Part shown: piece by piece, positions 1-5,790 of the stretch
How the letters are laid out: each line of letters begins with the position of its first letter
Numbering within the stretch: position 1 is the first letter of the stretch
NCBI GenBank assembly: GCA_030052355.1
Contig: JASIGS010000258.1
Span: 1 to 5,963, forward strand
From: Streptosporangiaceae bacterium
Lineage (GTDB): Bacteria; Actinomycetota; Actinomycetes; Streptosporangiales; Streptosporangiaceae
Length of the DNA stretch: 5,963 nucleotides
Direction: 5' to 3'
The notes under the pieces: generated by a model
What the model saw: the letters and a program-made list of their open reading frames with translations, nothing else
Database searches by the model: none
Told to the model about the DNA's origin: nothing
Position numbers and translations under genes: made by a program

Positions 1-858
1 GCCTTCATCTTCCGGCCCATCGCCTCTGACGTCAGGAACCTGCCGTTGTACGTCGAGGTGACCGTGATGGCCGCGCTGGTCGTCTTCGGCTGGCTGGTGG
101 ACACCGTGGCCGGGGCGCTGATACGCGCCGATGACATCGGCAGCAGGTTCTCGGTCGCGCTGGTCGACGAGATCAGGCTGCAGTGGCTGCTCGGCGCTGC
201 CGTCGGCGCCTCGGTGCTCATCACGGTGCTCGGCGCCGAGGTCATGGGGCTCGCCGAGCTGGCCGTCTTTCTCGGGCCGCTGCTGGTCACCCAGCTCGCG
301 TTCCGCCGCTACGCCGGGATCCGTGCCACCTACCTGCAGACGGTCCGCTCGCTGTCCAGGGTCACCGAGGTTGCCGGCTACGTGGAGGAGGGGCACTCTC
401 AGCGCGTCAGCAGGCTGGCGGTGGCCGTCGGGCGGGTGCTCGGCATGAGCGAGCCAGAGCTGCTGGCGCTCGAGTACGGGGCGCTGATGCACGACATCGG
501 CCAGCTGTCGCTGCGCGACCCCATTCCGGGCGGGGCCACCCTGCTGTCGTCCGCTACTGACCAGCAGCGGATCGCGGAGCTCGGCGCGGACATCATCCGC
601 GAGGCCGGAGTCCTCGACGACGTGGCCGAACTGGTCCGCTGCCAGAGCTGGCCGGCGTCGCACAACCCAGCGCCGCCGCGCGGCAGCATGATCATCAGGG
701 CCGCGAACGCGTTCGACGACATGGTCGGCGGCACCGCGGACCGGGAGCGGTCGCACGCCGCCATCGACCGGCTCCGCCTAGACCCCGAGGAATACGACGG
801 CGGCGTCGTCGCCGCGCTTGCCGAGGTGGCGGGGCGTCGGCCTGTCTGGCGGCTGTAA
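1..858 (+). CDS. Membrane-anchored HD-domain phosphohydrolase (HD-GYP-like), 5' end outside window
   Basis: The frame is open from base 1 to a TAA at 856-858, giving 285 visible residues. A TTG at 46 could start a shorter protein, but the upstream codons read as protein and I see no ribosome-binding site, so I treat the gene as truncated by the window edge. The N-terminal part holds about three hydrophobic segments (roughly residues 21-42, 62-83 and 84-101), so the protein is probably an integral membrane protein with a cytoplasmic C-terminal domain. That domain carries an HD-type metal site: a His in GHSQRVSR (codon 394-396) and the HD pair in MHDIGQ (490-495). A later IIRAANAFDDM resembles the VADAFDAM stretch of HD-GYP proteins. 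HD domains hydrolyse phosphoester or nucleotide substrates. The HHERWDGSGYP-type motif of c-di-GMP phosphodiesterases is missing and HDIGK reads HDIGQ, so substrate and activity are unknown. It probably leads an operon with accC, 10 bp downstream. Confidence 0.85.
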   Translation, partial: AFIFRPIASDVRNLPLYVEVTVMAALVVFGWLVDTVAGALIRADDIGSRFSVALVDEIRLQWLLGAAVGASVLITVLGAEVMGLAELAVFLGPLLVTQLAFRRYAGIRATYLQTVRSLSRVTEVAGYVEEGHSQRVSRLAVAVGRVLGMSEPELLALEYGALMHDIGQLSLRDPIPGGATLLSSATDQQRIAELGADIIREAGVLDDVAELVRCQSWPASHNPAPPRGSMIIRAANAFDDMVGGTADRERSHAAIDRLRLDPEEYDGGVVAALAEVAGRRPVWRL

Positions 859-868
859 GCTGCCGGGC

Positions 869-2209
869 GTGCTGGAGTCGGTCCTCGTCGCAAACAGGGG
901 TGAGATCGCGCGGCGGGTTATCTCCACCGCGCGCAGGCTCGGCGTCCGCTCGGTCGCCGTCTACTCCGAGGCCGACGCCGACCTGCCGTTCGTGCGCGAG
1001 GCAGACGAAGCGGTCCCGATCGGGCCCGCCCCGCCCGCTGCCAGCTATCTCAACCAGGCAGCGGTGCTGGCCGCTGCCAGCCATGCAGGCGCCCTGGCGG
1101 TCCACCCCGGCTACGGGTTCCTGGCTGAGAACGCCGAGTTCGCGGCGAAGGTGGAGGCCGCCGGCCTCATCTGGGTAGGCCCGCGCCCGGAGTCCATGCG
1201 TCAGATGGCCGACAAGATCAACGCCAGGAATTTGATGGAACGTGCCGGCGTCCCCGTCTCGGCCGGGACTCGGGAGCCCGTCGCTGACGTAGCCGCCGCC
1301 CTCACAGCGGCGGATGAGATCGGCTACCCGGTGATGATCAAGGCCGCCGCCGGCGGCGGCGGGATCGGCATGAGTGCCGCCGCCGACCCGCAGCAGCTTG
1401 CCGCCGGATTCGAGACCGCCAGGTCGCGGTCAGAGCGGTTCTTTGGCAACGGCGACATCCTGCTCGAGCGGTTCGTCGAGCGTGCCCGCCACGTCGAGGT
1501 GCAGATACTGGGGCTGGCTAACGGTCGCATCCTCGCGCTCGGCGAGCGGGACTGCTCGGTGCAGCGGCGCCACCAGAAGGTGGCGGAGGAGACGCCGTCG
1601 CCCGGCGTGGACGCAGCGCTGCGGGCCAGGATGCTGGCCGCGGGCGTGCAGGCCGGCGAGGCGGTCGGTTACCTGGGCGCCGGCACCGTCGAGTTCCTCG
1701 TCGACGTGGCTGCCGGCGAGTTCGTGTTCCTGGAGATGAATACCAGGCTCCAGGTGGAACACCCGGTGACCGAGCTGGTTACCGGGATCGACTTGGTGGA
1801 GCAGCAGTTCCTGATCGCCGAGGGCAGCGACGTCAGCTTCGACGCGGACGCAGTCCAGCCCGCAGGGCACGCGCTGGAACTGCGCGTCTACGCCGAGGAC
1901 AGCAAGCGCTTCCTGCCGAGCCCAGGGACGATCTCGGACTGGTCGGCCCCGGCCGGGCCGGGCGTCAGGGTCGATGCCGGATATTCGGCGGGTAATGTCG
2001 TTACGCCCTTCTATGATCCCTTGCTAGCAAAGCTGTGCGTGCACGGTGGCAGCCGGGAGGAGGCGCTGGAGCGAGCCCGGGCTGCCGTGGGGTCGTTCCG
2101 GATCGACGGGGTCAAGACGAACCTGCAATTCCACGCGGACCTGCTCGAGTCCGCCGAGTTCTGCAGCGGCGACTACGACACCTCGCTGGTGAGCCGGCTG
2201 CGGCCGTAA
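869..2209 (+). CDS. accC: Biotin carboxylase subunit of an acyl-CoA carboxylase (AccC type)
   Basis: This cytoplasmic ATP-grasp enzyme carboxylates biotin on a carrier protein using ATP and bicarbonate. I chose GTG 869 because the protein then begins MLESVLVANRGEIA, matching the usual AccC start MLDKIVIANRGEIA; an in-frame ATG at 818 would add 17 unrelated residues and overlap the HD gene. At 446 residues it is the normal length of a stand-alone subunit. Equivalents of the E. coli catalytic and ligand residues are present: Lys158, His208 (RHVEVQ), Lys237 (QRRHQK), Glu275, Glu289, Asn291 and Arg293 (EMNTRLQVEHPVTE), and Arg339. The glycine-rich loop reads GGGGIGM (162-168) rather than the common GGGGRGM or GGGGKGM. 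It contains no biotinyl or carboxyltransferase domain. The start follows the HD gene by 10 bp with no clear Shine-Dalgarno, suggesting coupling or weak initiation. The stop overlaps the ribosome-binding site of the carrier gene. The acyl substrate cannot be told from this subunit. Confidence 0.95.
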   Translation: MLESVLVANRGEIARRVISTARRLGVRSVAVYSEADADLPFVREADEAVPIGPAPPAASYLNQAAVLAAASHAGALAVHPGYGFLAENAEFAAKVEAAGLIWVGPRPESMRQMADKINARNLMERAGVPVSAGTREPVADVAAALTAADEIGYPVMIKAAAGGGGIGMSAAADPQQLAAGFETARSRSERFFGNGDILLERFVERARHVEVQILGLANGRILALGERDCSVQRRHQKVAEETPSPGVDAALRARMLAAGVQAGEAVGYLGAGTVEFLVDVAAGEFVFLEMNTRLQVEHPVTELVTGIDLVEQQFLIAEGSDVSFDADAVQPAGHALELRVYAEDSKRFLPSPGTISDWSAPAGPGVRVDAGYSAGNVVTPFYDPLLAKLCVHGGSREEALERARAAVGSFRIDGVKTNLQFHADLLESAEFCSGDYDTSLVSRLRP

Positions 2210-2214
2210 GGAGG
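2208..2214 (+). promoter_or_regulatory. Shine-Dalgarno for the biotin carrier gene, overlapping the accC stop
   Basis: AAGGAGG starts inside the TAA stop of accC (2207-2209) and sits 4 nt before the GTG at 2219. It decides the start: the nearer ATG at 2215 is in another frame and runs into a TGA within a few codons. The overlap with the accC stop suggests translational coupling and a matched supply of the two proteins. It is the only strong ribosome-binding site in the window. Confidence 0.85.
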
Positions 2215-2218
2215 ATGA

Positions 2219-2431
2219 GTGGCAGAGGTCCGCGCTGAGATGGTGGCGAACGTCTGGAAGGTGGTGGCGGCTCAGGGCGAGTCCGTCGCTGACGGCGACA
2301 CGCTGGTGATCCTGGAGTCCATGAAGATGGAGATCCCGGTGCTGGCCGAGGAGTCCGGGACGCTCACCACGCTTGCCGTCGCTGAGGGCGACGTTGTGCA
2401 GGAGGGCGACCTCATCGCGGTGATCGAGTAG
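2219..2431 (+). CDS. Single-domain biotin carrier protein, TB7.3 (Rv3221c)-like
   Basis: The 70-residue product is a bare biotinyl domain. The biotinylation motif ESMKME lies at residues 33-38, with Lys36 (codon 2324-2326) as the predicted biotinylated lysine. The two-fold repeated half-motifs of the fold are visible: GESVADGDTLV before the lysine and EGDVVQEGDLIAVI at the C-terminus. It lacks the N-terminal extension and thumb of E. coli AccB (about 156 residues). From memory it closely matches the 71-residue M. tuberculosis biotinylated protein TB7.3, including MAE-VRAE at the start and LESMKMEIPVLAE in the middle. The GTG start is fixed by the ribosome-binding site at 2208-2214. It would carry carboxybiotin from the preceding AccC to a carboxyltransferase encoded elsewhere. 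A lipoyl role is unlikely given MKM flanking the lysine and the biotin carboxylase neighbour. The following minus-strand gene ends 19 bp downstream. Confidence 0.93.
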   Translation: MAEVRAEMVANVWKVVAAQGESVADGDTLVILESMKMEIPVLAEESGTLTTLAVAEGDVVQEGDLIAVIE

Positions 2432-2450
2432 GGGCACCCGCCGGGGCGCG

Positions 2451-4124
2451 TCACACGCCGGTTGTGGAGCGCGGGTAGGCGTCCTTGGCGTCGGTCACGA
2501 CGTTCACCAGGTACGGGACACCGGAGTCGAAGGCGCGCCGCAGCGCCGGGCCGATCTCGTCCGCTTTCGTCACCAGTTCGCCCGACCCGCCGAGCGCGGT
2601 CACGACTTGGTCGTAACGGCACTCCGGCTGCAGGTCGGCCGCGACGTCGTAGCCGTACAGGGCCTGCATCGGGTGCTTCTCCAGGCCCCAGATGCCGTTG
2701 TTGCCGCAGATCATGACCACCGGTAGCCGGTGCCTGACCAGCGTGTCGGCGTCCATCAGTGAGAACCCGGCCGCGCCGTCGCCGAGCAGGAGGACCACCT
2801 GTGCCTGCGGGCGGGCCAGCCTGGCGGCGATCGCGTAGCCGAGACCGGTCCCGAGGCATCCGTACGGGCCAGGGTCCAGCCAGCAGCCTGGCTGCCCGGG
2901 TTCGAGGTGCTTGCCCGCGTAGCTGACGAAGTCGCCGCCATCGCCGATGACGACGGCGTCGGGTTCGAGGATTCTGGCTAGCTCGCCGTAGATGCGCAGC
3001 GGGTGGATCGGGTGCGCGTCGCTGCTCAGCAGGGCCGCGTCGGCCGCGACCGCCTGCCGCGTGGCCGCCTGCAGCCTCGGCAGCCAGTCCGCTGCCCACC
3101 GCTGGTGGCCGGGCACGGCCGCGTCAGCCAGCGCGCTGAAGATCGCAGCCAGGTCGCCCGCGGCGGCCCCGGCGAGTTCGAGATGCGTGGCTAGCTGGTC
3201 CTTCGCGTCGGCCAGGTGAACCACCTTGGCGCTGGTCCCCGGGTCGTTCCTGCCGCCGAACTTTCCGTAGCCGAGCCTGAAGTCGAGCGGCGCCCCGGCC
3301 ACTATCACCAGGTCCGCCTCGGCGAAGGCGAGGGACCTGGCCCTCGTCGTCAGCAGCGGATGCCCGGGAGGCAGGATGCCCCTGCCCTGGCCGTTCGCTA
3401 TGACCGGCAGCTGCAGGCTCTGCGCCGCGGCCCGTGCGGCGCCGTCAGCGCGGTCCATCCAGACGTCCGAGCCGAGCACGAGCACCGGCCTGCTTGCCGC
3501 GGCGAGCAGCCGCGCGATCTCCTCGATCGCTGCCGGGTCGGCCGCGGCGGGTGTCCCGCCGCGGAGCTCGGTGGCGTGGTCAGCCGGGCTGTCGCCGGGC
3601 GCCTCGCCGCCGGTGCCGAACAGCGCCTCCAGGCTCGCGTCGAGGAACACCGGTCCGCGGTGGCGTGTCGTGGCAATCCGGAATGCCTCGCCCACGGCGG
3701 CGCCGACGTGGCCGGGGCTGTGCTCGGTCCAGGCCCGCTTGGTCACCGTGGCCAGCAGCGGCGGGTGGTCGAGTTCCTGCAAACTGCCCGACCCCCACCG
3801 GGAATCCGGAGCGCGGCCGGCGAGCACGACCACGGGCGATCCGTTGAAGTGAGCAGTCGTGACAGCGCTGACGCCGTTTGTCACGCCGGGCCCGGCGGTG
3901 AGCACCGCGAGCCCGGGCGAACGCGTCAGCCGGGCGGTAGCTTCCGCCGCGAAGACGGCGGTCTGCTCGTGCCTCACGTCCACGATCGGCATCGGCGGGT
4001 CGGCCTTGACGGCGCCGTCGTAGATCGGGAAGACGTGCCCGCCCGACAGGGTGAACATGATGGTCGCGCCGCCCTGACGAGCAGCGGCGACGGCCTGCGC
4101 TCCGCCGTGCGGGGTCTGGTTCAT
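2451..4124 (-). CDS. Thiamine-diphosphate enzyme, acetolactate synthase-like (IlvG/Rv1820 type)
   Basis: The 557-residue protein has the three-domain layout of the pyruvate-decarboxylase superfamily. An N-terminal pyrimidine-binding domain (about 5-170) carries the cofactor-activating Glu53 in [13 protein letters not shown] and TAGPGVTNG at 76-84. A central domain spans about 190-330. The C-terminal pyrophosphate-binding domain (about 370-545) has GDG at 448-450 and NN at 475-476, separated by 24 residues, the standard ThDP/Mg signature. [25 protein letters not shown] and [12 protein letters not shown] closely resemble M. tuberculosis IlvG (Rv1820) as I remember it. Acetolactate synthases condense two pyruvates, or pyruvate and 2-oxobutyrate, in branched-chain amino-acid synthesis, but related enzymes are 2-hydroxyacyl-CoA lyases or oxalyl-CoA decarboxylases. 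No regulatory subunit or ilvC is nearby, so the substrate is uncertain. The ATG is placed by homology and by the leaderless -10 box 6 nt upstream. The gene runs opposite to its neighbours. Confidence 0.9.
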   Translation of the reverse strand: MNQTPHGGAQAVAAARQGGATIMFTLSGGHVFPIYDGAVKADPPMPIVDVRHEQTAVFAAEATARLTRSPGLAVLTAGPGVTNGVSAVTTAHFNGSPVVVLAGRAPDSRWGSGSLQELDHPPLLATVTKRAWTEHSPGHVGAAVGEAFRIATTRHRGPVFLDASLEALFGTGGEAPGDSPADHATELRGGTPAAADPAAIEEIARLLAAASRPVLVLGSDVWMDRADGAARAAAQSLQLPVIANGQGRGILPPGHPLLTTRARSLAFAEADLVIVAGAPLDFRLGYGKFGGRNDPGTSAKVVHLADAKDQLATHLELAGAAAGDLAAIFSALADAAVPGHQRWAADWLPRLQAATRQAVAADAALLSSDAHPIHPLRIYGELARILEPDAVVIGDGGDFVSYAGKHLEPGQPGCWLDPGPYGCLGTGLGYAIAARLARPQAQVVLLLGDGAAGFSLMDADTLVRHRLPVVMICGNNGIWGLEKHPMQALYGYDVAADLQPECRYDQVVTALGGSGELVTKADEIGPALRRAFDSGVPYLVNVVTDAKDAYPRSTTGV

Positions 4125-4130
4125 GCCGCG

Positions 4131-4136
4131 ACGTTA
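4131..4136 (-). promoter_or_regulatory. Candidate -10 box for the ThDP-enzyme gene (leaderless)
   Basis: Read on the minus strand the hexamer is TAACGT, fitting the actinobacterial TANNNT -10 consensus. Exactly 6 nt separate it from the ATG at 4124, so transcription would begin at or within a base of the start codon. No Shine-Dalgarno precedes that ATG, which fits a leaderless mRNA. I see no good -35 at 16-18 nt: TTGACC (plus-strand 4163-4168) is 26 nt from the -10, too far for standard sigma-70 spacing. Confidence 0.5.
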
Positions 4137-4178
4137 CCAGCAGGTAGGCACAAACGGATGGGGGTCAAGGCCCAGCGC

Positions 4179-4195
4179 GGGTGGTCATGACACCC
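4179..4195. promoter_or_regulatory. Palindromic operator candidate in the divergent intergenic region
   Basis: The 17-bp stretch is GGGT, one extra G, the perfect 8-bp palindrome GTCATGAC (4184-4191), then ACCC. Allowing one bulged base at 4183, the arms are fully complementary (8 bp each, through GGGT/ACCC). It overlaps the candidate -35 of the kinase gene (4187-4192) and lies about 55-70 bp upstream of the ThDP-enzyme start, where a dimeric regulator could affect either gene. No regulator gene is next to it, and a chance palindrome in GC-rich DNA is possible. Confidence 0.35.
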
Positions 4196-4213
4196 GGTGC
4201 GGCCTGCGATGAT
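4187..4213 (+). promoter_or_regulatory. Candidate promoter of the PdtaS-type kinase gene (leaderless)
   Basis: ATGACA at 4187-4192 matches five of six bases of the -35 consensus TTGACA. GATGAT at 4208-4213 keeps the A and final T of the -10 consensus. The spacer is 15 nt, slightly short. The -10 ends 6 nt before the GTG at 4220, so the transcript would start on the initiation codon. No Shine-Dalgarno is present, in keeping with leaderless translation. The -10 is not strong, so this rests largely on its geometry. Confidence 0.42.
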
Positions 4214-4219
4214 GGCTGG

Positions 4220-5704
4220 GTGCCGACGCTGAACGACCTTGCTACCCGGGCCAGGATCCAGCCCAGGGACGTGGAGTGGCTGCACGCTCTGGTTTCTGAC
4301 TGGCAGCTGCTCGCCGACCTGTCATTCGCCGACCTGGTGCTATGGGCCCCGCTGCCAGACTCGAGCTGGCTGGCGCTCGCGCAGATGCGGCCGACGACCG
4401 CGCCTACCGCCCTGCCAGAGGACGTGGTGGGAACGATCAGGCCAGCCAGCGACCGGCAATTCCTGGTGGCGGCGTACACCGAGCGCAGGATCTGCAGGGA
4501 AGGCGACCCCGAGTGGACGCGTGGCGTACCCGTGCGGCACGAGAGCATCCCCGTGATGTTCGAGGACAGGCCCGTGGCGGTGATCGAGCGATCCACCAAC
4601 CTGAGCGCCGCGCGCACGCCCAGCCGGCTGGACCTGGCCTACCTCAAGGCCGCCGACGATCTGACCCAGATGGTGGCGGCCGGTATGTTCCCGGGGGCGG
4701 GCAAGGAGCCGACGCTGGTCCGCTCGCCGCGGGTGGGGGACGGCCTGATGCGGCTCAGCCGCTCGGGGAAGGTGACCTACGCCAGCCCGAACGCGATGTC
4801 GGCTTACCGCAGGCTCGGCGTGACCGCCGACATCGTCGGGAAGCAACTGGGTCCGCTGACGGCCAGGCTGTCCGCTCACCGGGATACCCTCGGCGACTCG
4901 GTAACGCTGGCGGCGAGCGGCAGGGTGCACGCCGAGACAGAGGTGGAGGCGAACGGCGCGGTCGTCCAGCTGCGCACCATCCCGCTAGTCGTGGACGACT
5001 CGGACGCAGGAGCACTGATCTTGCTCAGGGACGTCACCGAGCTCCGGCACCGGGAGCGCGAGCTGCTCACCAAGGACGCCACGATCCGGGAGATCCACAA
5101 CCGGGTGAAGAACAACCTGCAGACCGTCGCGGCACTGCTCAGGCTGCAGGCGCGCAGGCTGCGCGAGCCGGAGGCCAGAGATGCCCTCCACGAGGCGGTC
5201 CGCAGGGTCGGCTCGATCGCGATCGTGCACGAGACGCTGTCGCTCGTACCGGACGAGGTCGTGGACTTCGATGAGATCGTCGGCCGGGTCGCGATGATGG
5301 CCGGCGAAGTCTCCGCCGCCGAGTCGAGGGTGACGCCGACGCTGGTCGGCGAGTTCGGGCTGCTGCCCGCGTCCGTCGCGTCTCCGCTCGCCCTGGTGCT
5401 GACCGAGCTGCTGCAGAACGCCCTGCAACACGGCTTGAGCCAGCCGGACCACGCGGCCGCGGGTTACCTTGAGGTCGCCGCCAAGCGGGAGATAGGACGG
5501 CTGACCGTGACCGTGACCGACAACGGTGTGGGCTTGCCAGGCGGCTTTGACCTGGACTCGACGCAGAGCCTCGGCCTGCAGATCGTCCGCACGCTTGTGC
5601 TGACCGAACTCGGGGGCCGACTTCAGATTGATCCCCACGACGATGGCGGCACCCGGGTACTGGTGGAACTGCCGCTGGAGGAGCCGCCACTGCCCGCGCA
5701 ATGA
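4220..5704 (+). CDS. pdtaS: PdtaS-type cytoplasmic sensor histidine kinase (GAF-PAS-HisKA_2-HATPase)
   Basis: The 494-residue protein is colinear with M. tuberculosis PdtaS (Rv3220c, 501 residues), a soluble kinase that phosphorylates the ANTAR-domain RNA-binding regulator PdtaR. GTG 4220 is chosen because the product then begins MPTLNDLATRA, like MSTLGDLLAEH; upstream in-frame GTG 4181 and ATG 4187 would add unrelated residues. Layout: GAF-like domain about 10-145 (WQLLADLSFADLVLW), PAS-like about 170-280 (VTYASPNAMSAYRRLG), HisKA_2 dimerisation domain about 285-350, HATPase about 380-485. The ATP site looks intact: N box ELLQNALQH with Asn400, G1 DNGVGLP with Asp434, G2 SLGLQIV. There is no membrane segment. 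Two departures stand out. The phosphoacceptor motif reads IHNRVKNN (His293-Asn294) where M. tuberculosis has IHHRVKNN. The equivalents of its Cys53 and Cys57 are Ala52 and Met56. PdtaR is not in the window. WhiB1 converges downstream, as in M. tuberculosis. Confidence 0.95.
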   Translation: MPTLNDLATRARIQPRDVEWLHALVSDWQLLADLSFADLVLWAPLPDSSWLALAQMRPTTAPTALPEDVVGTIRPASDRQFLVAAYTERRICREGDPEWTRGVPVRHESIPVMFEDRPVAVIERSTNLSAARTPSRLDLAYLKAADDLTQMVAAGMFPGAGKEPTLVRSPRVGDGLMRLSRSGKVTYASPNAMSAYRRLGVTADIVGKQLGPLTARLSAHRDTLGDSVTLAASGRVHAETEVEANGAVVQLRTIPLVVDDSDAGALILLRDVTELRHRERELLTKDATIREIHNRVKNNLQTVAALLRLQARRLREPEARDALHEAVRRVGSIAIVHETLSLVPDEVVDFDEIVGRVAMMAGEVSAAESRVTPTLVGEFGLLPASVASPLALVLTELLQNALQHGLSQPDHAAAGYLEVAAKREIGRLTVTVTDNGVGLPGGFDLDSTQSLGLQIVRTLVLTELGGRLQIDPHDDGGTRVLVELPLEEPPLPAQ

Positions 5705-5753
5705 CGCGGCACAGTTACGAGATAGTCAGCCAGAAGAGACTTTGCCGACAGCA

Positions 5754-5784
5754 GAACCCGACGGGAAGGTTGCCCGCCGGGTTC
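5754..5784. terminator. Hairpin terminator in the convergent pdtaS/whiB1 gap
   Basis: GAACCCGACGGG (5754-5765) pairs with CCCGCCGGGTTC (5773-5784) around a 7-nt loop. Eleven of twelve positions pair by Watson-Crick rules. The odd position (A5761 with C5777) is a mismatch in plus-strand RNA but a G-U wobble in minus-strand RNA, so the stem is fully paired in the whiB1 transcript. It begins 6 nt past the whiB1 stop and 49 nt past the pdtaS stop. No U-tract follows on either side, as is common in actinobacteria. The rest of the 86-bp gap shows nothing else. Confidence 0.75.
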
Positions 5785-5790
5785 CTGCGT

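Noticed and set aside
856..861. TAAGCT as a leaderless -10 for accC, overlapping the HD gene stop codon
   Set aside because: It fits TANNNT and lies 7 nt before GTG 869, but no -35 is visible and the 10-bp gene spacing already suggests co-transcription. It is kept only as a possibility.
818..868. Upstream ATG extension of the biotin carboxylase
   Set aside because: The 17 extra residues do not resemble AccC N-termini and overlap the HD gene's coding end. GTG 869 gives the family start exactly.
2432..2459. Terminator between the carrier and ThDP-enzyme genes
   Set aside because: Only short GC pairings such as GGCG/CGCC around a 7-nt loop can be drawn, and they run into the minus-strand gene. 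This is not convincing as a terminator.
2272..3099. Minus-strand open frame of 275 codons spanning the carrier gene and the 3' part of the ThDP gene
   Set aside because: It is Arg-rich with no domain signature, and it crosses two genes with clear homology in other frames.
3216..4190. Long open frame on the plus strand, 324 codons, opposite the ThDP-enzyme gene
   Set aside because: It has a low-complexity Arg/Gly/Ala/Pro composition and no recognisable motif, and it lies antisense to a well-supported enzyme gene. Long antisense frames are expected in GC-rich DNA.
4342..5274. Plus-strand frame of 310 codons inside the kinase gene
   Set aside because: The composition is frameshift-like (Arg, Gly, Ala), and the kinase frame carries all recognisable domains.
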